Below are positions 55,646-63,514 of a stretch of DNA of 63,514 nt, one piece after another (the first letter of the stretch is position 1; each line of letters opens with the position of its first letter). The stretch lies in NCBI GenBank assembly GCA_030267965.1, contig BRYA01000016.1, positions 4,101 through 67,614 on the forward strand, given 5' to 3'. The DNA comes from Triparma columacea (Eukaryota > Sar > Bolidophyceae > Parmales > Triparmaceae). The notes under the pieces are model-generated. The model searched no databases. It had not been told where the DNA came from and worked only from the letters and a program-made list of their open reading frames with translations. A program made the translations under genes and the position numbers.

Positions 55646-56044
55646 CTAATTGATGGAAAGCAGCGGATTAGAACTACGCTGTATGAAAGGATCAGGAAAG
55701 GATCAGGATTTTGGATTGATGGTCCCCTCGCCTCTACTAAAGAACTTTGTCTTCAGGACATTAGACGACATAAAAGATCAACAGACAAAACAAATACAAT
55801 ACAAAAACAACGATAAACCACAAATAGAACCCCGAACCGACGAAATAAAATTCACAATTCACCTTTTTGGACCTTGTGAGCTCCCTGGGCTTTTCGGACT
55901 TTCTTTGATTTTGCAGTTACCTCCAATAAAGTCCTCCTTAACCTCCCTCCTCCCACCTCTTCTTTAGACGCCTCAATCCTCCCCTTCCTTATTTCCCCCA
56001 AAACTAAATTCAGCCGCCCTCAACCCCTCCCACATCTCCAAAAG
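55646..56044. other. Divergent intergenic region
   Basis: About 400 bp between the SPOUT1-type gene (-) and the large surface protein (+). A plus frame from about 55650 is open for 105 codons but looks like ordinary AT-rich spacer followed by a C/T-rich leader, with no recognisable protein. The C/T-rich stretch at 55930-56030 precedes the ATG at 56045. Confidence 0.5.
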
Positions 56045-59000
56045 ATGTGTCCCCTCGAAATCATCCTCCTTCTCTTCTTCCTGTCCAGTCTCCCCACAAC
56101 GAAAGCGGCAGTCTGTTCAGCGGGCCAGTACTGTGCTTCGGAGAACTGGCTGACGGGCTGGAACACGTGCCTTGATTGTTTGCCTGGTTTCTGGTGTCCA
56201 GGAGAGGTAAGGTATTGGGGAGGAAAGAGACCGAGGAATGCGGGGACTTAAGCTAACACTGCAACTTCCCGCAACGCAGGGATCGGCGACAGGAACGTTA
56301 GGTAAATGCTGGGGAAACCCGGACAGCGAATATGACAATGTGATGGATGCCGCACCACAGGTCCCCTGCGCTGCCGGAAAATACTCCACATCGAGATCAG
56401 CAACTTCCTCCTCAACATGCCTGGACTGTGCGGCCGCAAAGTTCTCGGCGGAGGGATCTTTCGGGTGCTCCTCGTGCGAACAACACCGGACTCCTAGCTT
56501 CGCGGGGGATTCTCACTGTGTGCAGGACGGAGGCGGACTTTTCAATAAGATATCAAGCATGGATCTCGAAAATATGGGCTACAATAATCCTGCTAAAGGT
56601 GCCGATCTCATAACGTCAGGAGACAAAATAACCCTGGCTGTCGGGAACTACTACGGCAGAATGTACTCCCGCGCTTGTGACACAATAATATACGGGATGT
56701 ATTACCTCGCCGGTCGCATCGAGTGCGCAACGGACGCAAACGCGAACGCCGACTGCGTGCTCGACGGTGAGAACAAGATGAGGATCGTGTGGATGAGGGG
56801 GTCCGGGGGGGGAGACATGATCTTCAACAGCTTGCACTTCAAAAACGGGAACAGTGTCACCTCCGGGGGCGGGATTATGATTAGCCCGAGGTTTGGGGAT
56901 ACTGTCCAGACGAGGGTGATTATAGAGTTCTGCGTGTTTTCAAATAACCAAGTCCAAGAGGGTGGAGGAGGCGCCATATTCATAGACGCCCTGGGCACCT
57001 CAGACCTCGCGAAGCTCTGGCTGTACGCGGTTAATTTTTACGATAACCAGGACGTTGATTGGGCCAAGGATCTGTACACGTCTAATTCAGAGGTCACGAT
57101 ATCGGCTGACTGTCCGCTTGGGTACGAGGGTAAGCCAAAGGTTGAGGTTGATCTGCAGGTAGGGGAATCGTCAAGCACGCTCAATGGGCTTGAGAAGGGG
57201 TACTCGAAGGGCACGTGCAATAAATGCGTAGAGGGAAAGTACTTGATGAACACAGGTTCAGCCGAGAACGACATCTGCGTAAGTTGTGAATTTGGGAAGT
57301 ATAACGAATTCGAGAGGGCCACAGACAGTGGGTCTTGCTCATCTTGCCCCGTTGGCAAAACGAACTTCGTCGAGGGAGCTGCCGCCAGCGAAGCCTGCAC
57401 AGACGACTCCACTCACGTCTTCAATTTTATGGGCTGCTCCAACGGCGTGCCTACGGCAGACGGGACTACGGGGAGCGAGTTAAAAGCATCGGCAATCGGG
57501 GCGGTGTGTACACCGGAAGGCATGACGTTCGATGGTATAGACGACTACGTGGACATCACGCCGTGGGAGTTTGGGGGCGCTATTTCGATTGAGATGTATG
57601 TGAGGTACTGGGAGACCCTGCCCAACGCGAGGGTTCTTGAATTCGATACGATCGCTGTCGGTAATAAAGGCATCACAGACTGCATCCTTTTCAACGTGGA
57701 AACCAAAGAAATGGATACGGCAGATATTGCGAGTTGGAACCAGGCAATTTTTGACCCGACGTCCGGTTGGAGCCACGTCGTTGTGACCACCGAGGCGGTC
57801 GGCACTGTGAATGTAGGGAAGATTTACAAAGACTCCGTGCTTGCCAAAACAACCAACGACTTTCAAGAGCCAACCGTCCGTTCGAGATTCCACCACTGGC
57901 TTGGAAGGGGTACGGGCAATGGGGTTGCCGAAGACGATTGGTTCTTCCGAGGCACCATCGCCTACGTCAAGATATGGCACAACAAAGCCTTGACGCAGGA
58001 AGAAGTGAACGCTCTTCCGTCAATTCCGTGCGTGCCGGGAAAGTACGGGCCTGGATATCCAAATTGCGTGAGCTGCCCTTTCGGCACTTACAACCCGGCG
58101 AGCGGGGCCGAGGCCTGTACGCCTTGTCCCGAGGGGACGACCTCCTTTACGACCGGGTCCATTAGCCAGACTTCCTGCATCGCTGGGATCCATACCTGGA
58201 ATTTCATGGGTTGCAAGGACGGCGAGCCCGTCGTCGACGAGACGGAGGGAAGCACCTTGGCTGCCACTATCTCTTCGGAGGGCGCTACTTGTTCACCCGA
58301 GGGCACTGAGCTCAATGGGGAAACCGGTCAAATCACCCTTGACTCGTGGGAATGGGGAGGAACTACGACTTTTGAGGTCTTCGTCAAGGTGCAGAGCGTC
58401 CCCGGCGTCATCTTCAATTTCGCCCAAGGCAACTCTTACGTCACCCTCAAGGCTCTGGACGATTGGACGATAGAGTTTGCAGAAAAGTATGGATCGACAG
58501 AGCAGGTTGTGACAAGCTCCTCAACTTTCCCATGGAACGCCGGTGTCTGGAATCACGTCATTGTGCAGATAGATGGCGATGCGGGCAGCGAATCACCTCA
58601 CATGACCATCTACAAGAATGGAGAAGTCGCTGGAAGCAAGGTCATAATTGGCAACCCCGGCGTTGCGACGAGGGAGCAGAGCACCCTGGGCAATTTTCAA
58701 GGCACCCTCGCTTGGTTTAAGGTCTGGCACAATAAGGCCCTCGTGAAGGCAGAGATCGACGCGTTCCCCATTATCCCTTGTGCCCCAGGAAGTTACGGGT
58801 CTGGGCTCCCTGAGTGTGTGGTTTGCCCCAGCGGGAGTTACGCTACAACTGGTGGGAGTAGCGCCTGTCAAGCGTGTCCCATCGGTACCTTCAACGCCGA
58901 TTATGGCACCTCCGCCACATACCACGACGACATAGGGGACTGCACTGTTTGCGGGGAAGGGAAGTACAACGACGATGATGGGGAGGTCAGCAACGACTTC

Positions 59001-62000
59001 TCAAAGCACGGACCTGGGACCTGCAAGGTGTGCGACACGGGCAAGTACAACGACGACGACGGAGATATTGCCAGTAACCACGCTGAGTGCACCAAGTGCC
59101 CGGCGGGGCGCTACAACGAGTTCGGCGGAATGGAGGCTCTGAAGAACAACGGAATCGACGACTGTCAGCTGTGCATATCTGGGCGCTACGCACCAGACGA
59201 GGGCCAGTCAGAATGTGTAGAGTGTCCGGCGGGGACAAGCTCTGCCCCCGGCGCGAGCGTATGTGGGAGCTGCCCGGCAGGTTACATTTGCCCGGACGAC
59301 GGTGTAGCTCAAGCTTGCGCAGAGGGCTACTACACGGATGGTACCCAGACCGCGTGCCAACCCTGCTCGAAAGGATACAGGTGCCCCGGAGGTATGAACA
59401 GGCAACTTTGCAGTGCGGGTTCATTCCAGAGCCAAAACGGACAATGGTCTTGCGAGGAGTGCGAGGCTGGCAAGTACCAGAACCTTCTCGGCCAGGAAGA
59501 GTGCCTCACTTGCCCTGAAGGTCATTTTTGCCCCAAGAGCTCGACGAATCCCATCAAGTGCGGATCTGTCGTTCTTTATTGCCCCAGCGGGTCAATTTCT
59601 CCTCTTGGTGTCGGCTCAGGAAATTACTCCATCCCGAACAACGAGGAGATGGCGATAGAGAGGAGTGCACAGAAGGAATGCGAGGTCGGTTACGAGTGCG
59701 TTGCCGGAGTAAAGTCAAGGTGCTCTGGCGTAGGCTACAGCGACGAGAGTGGTTTGTCAGCTTGCAAAAGTGCGCCCGCTGGGTACAAACCAAACCAAAA
59801 CAACGACGGGGTTGAGGCGTGCCCCCGGGGAAGATTCAGCAACGGAGGCATGGCGGAGTGCTCGCAGTGCGCGCAAGGTAAATTTTCACTCGTCAAGGGC
59901 GCTAAGGCCTGCACGACCGCGAGCACCTGCCCGCCGGGGACCAAGGTATTGCTTTCAAGTAACAGTACTCACGATACAACTTGCGGGAAGTGCGGTAAGG
60001 GGGAAGTGAGCATGGGAGGGTCCGGTACGAGCTGCTTCAGCTGCCTCGGAAGCGGGGGGGAGTACGCCGACGAAGAGGGCCTCAGCGCGTGCCGGATCGC
60101 ACCGCCCGGGTACAGCGTCACCGAAGACAGGACGAACATCACCATGTGCGCATCCGGAAAGTACAGCTCGGGGGGGCAGACGCTCTGCTCCAAGTGCGAG
60201 CAGGGTAAGTACAGCAGTGCGGGCTCCGTGGGGTGCACCCCCTGCGACCCCGGGGAGGTCCCGGACGGGGAGTTGTGCGTCCCTTGCAATTCGGGGCAGT
60301 ACGCAAGCTTCGGCAGCTGGCAGTGCCTTTCCTGCCCTGACGGGTTCTTCAGCAGCAAGCCGAAGAGCGGGTACTGCGAACCTTGTCCCGAGGGGACCTA
60401 CACAAGGGACCACAAGGAGTGCGTGAAGTGCCCCGCAGGAAAGATCAGCGGCGTCGCCCAGGAGAGGTGCACTGACTGCGAGATCGGCAAGGTGAGAGAT
60501 TGCACAGCACGCGGCGACGACGGCAAGCGTATTTTTGGCTAACTCTTTCGGTTCCCCTCATCGCAGTTCGCCGAGGGCGAGGGTAACACTGGGTGCACGT
60601 ACTGTGACGATGACGAGGTCCTGCAAGGCAGTACCACGAGAACTGAGGGAAGCACGAGCGTCAAGGACTGCGAGTGCATGGCCGGAGAACTGGATTTGGG
60701 AGATCAGACCTGCGAGGCAGTCTTCGAGGGAGTTGAGGAGAACCCAGGGATGAATGTCAAGAATATGACCCTCAAGGCGGGTTTCTGGAGAACCAGCTAC
60801 AACAGCACAGAGGTTTTGGCTTGTTTGAGAGAGGAGCACTGCCTCGGGGGAAGCAACTTGGAGCTGCAGTGCGCAATTGGTCACACCGGACCTCTTTGTG
60901 CAGTGTGCGAAGAGGGATATGCTAGCGCTGGGACGGGCGCAAACATGAAATGCGTCGTCTGCGACGGTGATGCGACGGCCTCAATTTTGGTTTACGTTAG
61001 TATTTTCATTTCAGTCTTTGCAGGAGGGGTTGTTGCCACTTGCTGTTGTGGGAATATTATTAGGAAAAGGGGGGGGGAAGAAGAGGGCGAGGGAGAGGTG
61101 GGGGAGGAGAGGTGAGAAAGAACAGCGACGAGCGACGAGCGAAGCGAGCCGCGGAAAGACTTGAGATTACCATCATGTGTCCTTATGCTAACCTTCTTCC
61201 TCAATACAGCTTCGGAATCGGGCTGAGCACTCGGAGTACGGGTAGTAAACCTTCCCACGTGAAGGGGATAAAGTACGCGGACAAGATGGATAGCATCATG
61301 GGGGTGGTCCAAAACTCTGGCCCGATAATGAAAATGATATTGAGTTACCTGCAGATTGCGAGCGGGTTGAGGTGAGCGAGCGGGGGGCGGGGCGCGGGTT
61401 GGCGAGAAGGTTACACATTCGAGGTGCTCTAACACATCGAGCTTCTTTAATGCCCCCATCGACCACAGCTTCGCGTTCGACCTGAAGTTTCCTGTCATAT
61501 TCAGCTCGATTATGGACTTCTTCGGCGCGGTAGTCAACCTCGATTTTCTCGGTTTAATGCCCCTTGGGTGCGTTTTGAACAAGGATTTCCACCATCAGCT
61601 TCTCGTCTCGACCCTAGCCCCCCTCTTCGCCGGGGGAATAATGATCGCCCTCTACTTGGCCTTCAAGAAAGCCGGTCTCGTCCAGAGGGCGAACTCAACG
61701 TTCGGGTGGTTCCTCTTCATGACGTTCCTCGTCCTCCCCAGCGTCAGCACCAAGATCTTCACCACCCTAGCGTGCAGGGAGTTTGAGGGGGACTACGGGA
61801 CCTTCCTGAAGGCTGACTACAGCATCGACTGCACGAGCGGGGAGCACTTCCTGTACAGCGCGTACGCCGTCCTCTGCGTGGCCGTTTACCCCATAGGTAT
61901 CCCCGCCATGTACTACGTCCTTCTGAAAAATAAGAAGGACAAGATTGACCCGGGTCAATCGAGGATGGGGAGGGACCTGGGGAGCGCCAAGGCGGGGCTA

Positions 62001-62718
62001 GCGAGGGCGCTGGAGATCAGGGAAGAGAACGAGGAGCTAGACCCGGCCATGATGAGCCTTTCGTTCCTTTACTCCAACTACACCCCGAAGAACTGGTACT
62101 TTGAGATTGTGGAAACCTCAAGGAAGTTGATGCTCACGGGGGGCCTGCTGGTGCTGGGGCCGGGGACGACGAGCCAGATCGTCATGAGCATTATAATCAG
62201 CATAAACTTTCTCAGGTGAGTGGGGGGGTGGGAGAAGAGACTGGCTTGCTGTAGCGCTTAACCGTAGCCCTAAACCCCTCCTCCCATCCCCCCCCCACCC
62301 TCACCTTAGGTTCAGCGCCGAGAGGAAGCCTTTCATAAAAGATTACCATGCCCTCTTCAACGAGCTCGCTAATTGGCAACTTTTCTACACCCTTCTTGCG
62401 GCCCTAATGGTCAAGATCGAAAGGGACGACTTCGGGAGTGGCGCTGGGAGTATGGGTCCAGGTGAGGAGAACAAGTGGGACGCCATAATGGTGGCCCTTC
62501 AGCTGACTACTCCGGTGATTTTCTTGGTAGTGGTGGCGGTTAGGGCGAGGATGCTCGTGAGGAAGGTCTGGAAAATGACCAGCAAGTTGACGAGCAAGAT
62601 GACGACGGGGGCGGGGGGGATTGAGGAGGCGGACGATGAGCTCTTCGTGCAGGAGAATGTAATGCACAAGAAGGGGCGGAAGATGAAGGGATGGTTGATA
62701 TCGAGCTCACGGATGTAA
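56045..62718 (+). CDS. Large cysteine-rich / LamG / multi-TM cell-surface protein (2078 residues)
   Basis: Six exons (56045-56206, 56280-60491, 60567-61111, 61210-61371, 61469-62215, 62310-62718) join in frame. Residues 1-21 are a signal peptide (PLEIILLLFFLSSLPTTKA). Residues 55-335 hold a Cys-rich start and a region of short strands (MIFNSLHFKNGNSVTSGGG; EGGGGAIFIDALG) like a right-handed beta-helix. LamG/concanavalin-like domains lie at about 432-635 and 692-885; both end FxGTxAxxKxWHNKAL. From about 885 to 1460 come many GCC2/GCC3-type repeats (CxxGxY..C..C; e.g. CPAGTSSAPGASVCGSCPAG). TM1 is at about 1597-1622, and further TM segments fill the last third (YPIGIPAMYYVLL; FEIVETSRKLMLTGGLLVL). 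It is a receptor- or adhesin-like surface protein; the ligand is unknown. Confidence 0.88.
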
Positions 62719-62795
62719 GGAAGGAATAGTTATGCAAATTTTGAAGAGAAAGAGAGAGACTTATTAAGGGACCTATTGTAAAGCCCAACACTCAC

Positions 62796-63086
62796 TTAAT
62801 CCCACTCACTATCATCGACCTCGTCCCCATCTCCCTGGTACGTGTTTGAAGGATGCAAATCGTGCCCCCTCTTGGGCGCCTTCACTGCGAGGTCGTCCGA
62901 GATATCCTTACCGTTACCGTGCTTCCGGTGATCTGCTGTCTCCCCCTCCTTCAGGACGGATATGGAGGAACCTGCAAGGTTGGGCACAGAAGAAGTTGTG
63001 GCAGGGGATGCTGCGGGAGCGCTGGAATTGGTACGCGACCCGTCATTAGAATAAGGCGCGGTGAGATCCACCCCCTTTTGGGACAT
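62796..63086 (-). CDS. Uncharacterised small hydrophilic protein
   Basis: Reverse frame of 96 residues starting at ATG 63086 (MSQKGVDLTAPYSNDG). The middle is Ser/Ala/Pro-rich and likely disordered; the end is acidic (GDGDEVDDSEWD). No family is recognised. The open frame continues upstream without an ATG. It converges with the surface protein, 77 bp between the stops. An alternative is a 3' exon of a longer gene, but nothing upstream supports that. Confidence 0.45.
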   Translation of the reverse strand: MSQKGVDLTAPYSNDGSRTNSSAPAASPATTSSVPNLAGSSISVLKEGETADHRKHGNGKDISDDLAVKAPKRGHDLHPSNTYQGDGDEVDDSEWD

Positions 63087-63322
63087 ATTGCGATGAATCT
63101 GAGTGAAAAGAGGGATGAAACAAGAGCGGACTGAGGAAATGGTGGATTGATTTGGCAGGAGGAAAAGAGCACAGATTTTGGGGTTGGTGGCAGTTTGGTT
63201 GGACTCCAATATTAGCACCTACACGACACTTCTGCCTAAGTGGAGTAGCCTCAAGGCTTTGTTGATCACTTTCACATCGTAATTTACCGCTATAAACTTA
63301 CACTTGGTGTAGATTCGCAAAA

Positions 63323-63514
63323 ATGGAGTCACAATCAGAGGTACAATCGTCACACGATTCATCAGAGACCACAAATGTGGCTGTATCTAGTTGGGACGAT
63401 TTGACAAAAGGTCAGCAGTTGTGCTTGAAATGGGCTGGTGAGCAAGACTGGGATCGCATCAAGGGGTATGCCAAGGAACATGGTCCTGAGGTTTTGTTAG
63501 TCGTTTATACAAGG
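63323..63514 (+). CDS. Start of an uncharacterised gene (cut by window edge)
   Basis: ATG at 63323 opens 64 codons without a stop to the window end. The start MESQSEVQSSHDSSETTN is polar; later SWDDLTKGQQLCLKWAGEQ is helix-like with several Trp. No function can be assigned from this much. The distance of 236 bp from the divergent small gene leaves room for a shared promoter. Confidence 0.5.
   Translation, partial: MESQSEVQSSHDSSETTNVAVSSWDDLTKGQQLCLKWAGEQDWDRIKGYAKEHGPEVLLVVYTR

Noticed and set aside
55650..55967. Plus-strand frame of 105 codons before the surface-protein gene
   Set aside because: It has AT-rich spacer composition, no recognisable domain, and ends before the C/T-rich leader. 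It is not in frame with the next gene.

Overview
This is nuclear DNA from a compact eukaryotic genome. Most genes are broken by short GT-AG introns (about 70-180 bp). Two genes encode nuclear-encoded mitochondrial proteins (a Tim23-type translocase and a complex I NDUFA13/GRIM-19 subunit), and one encodes eukaryotic Pelota. The eukaryotic core genes sit among bacterial-type enzymes (QueA, a TrmK-like methyltransferase, a THI5-like/FolD/PCD fusion) and very large mosaic proteins (WW/IQ/TPR, filamin/PA14/Calx-beta, LamG/Cys-rich/multi-TM). Together with many long G or C runs, this suggests a free-living protist, most likely a stramenopile (ochrophyte-like) alga. That placement is inference; no single marker proves it. 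I find no rRNA, tRNA, CRISPR array or intact transposon.

Layout. 1-1228 (-) Pelota, divergent from 1634-2241 (+) an SRPBCC/START-like protein. 2793-3656 (+) a charged coiled-coil protein. 4148-6789 (+) a THI5-like + FolD + pterin-carbinolamine dehydratase fusion, followed 104 bp later by 6894-8359 (+) QueA. 8543-10316 (+) and 10381-10962 (-) are unrecognised genes meeting tail to tail. 11153-16511 (+) is a six-exon armadillo-like protein. 16637-18625 (+) is a seven-TM protein resembling gustatory-receptor-like proteins. 18681-26984 (-) is a 2667-residue WW/IQ/TPR protein, divergent from 27124-29530 (+) a PDZ protein. 30063-30709 (+) is a PH-domain exon running into a 768-base assembly gap, and 31649-32150 (+) is an EF-hand exon emerging from it. 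32313-33465 (-) is Tim23 with a repeat-filled intron. 33611-40435 (+) is a secreted filamin/PA14/Calx-beta protein. 40590-44730 (+) is an unrecognised 1345-residue protein. A very AT-rich island follows (about 44880-45330). 45415-46287 (+) is TrmK-like. 46423-50547 (-) is a PX + nucleotidyltransferase-fold protein lacking the usual catalytic aspartates. 50821-52624 (-) is an MFS transporter. 53168-53756 (+) is NDUFA13. 53907-55645 (-) is a SPOUT1-type RNA methyltransferase. 56045-62718 (+) is a 2078-residue Cys-rich/LamG/multi-TM surface protein. 62796-63086 (-) is a small unknown protein, and 63323-63514 (+) is the start of another gene.

How they relate. There is no operon-like logic overall. 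The one suggestive cluster is THI5-like/FolD/PCD next to QueA, all tied to one-carbon, pterin or queuosine metabolism. Two genes encode large secreted or surface proteins, and one encodes a possible 7TM receptor. Exon boundaries were set by hand from open frames, splice consensus and protein similarity, so individual junctions can be off by a few bases.
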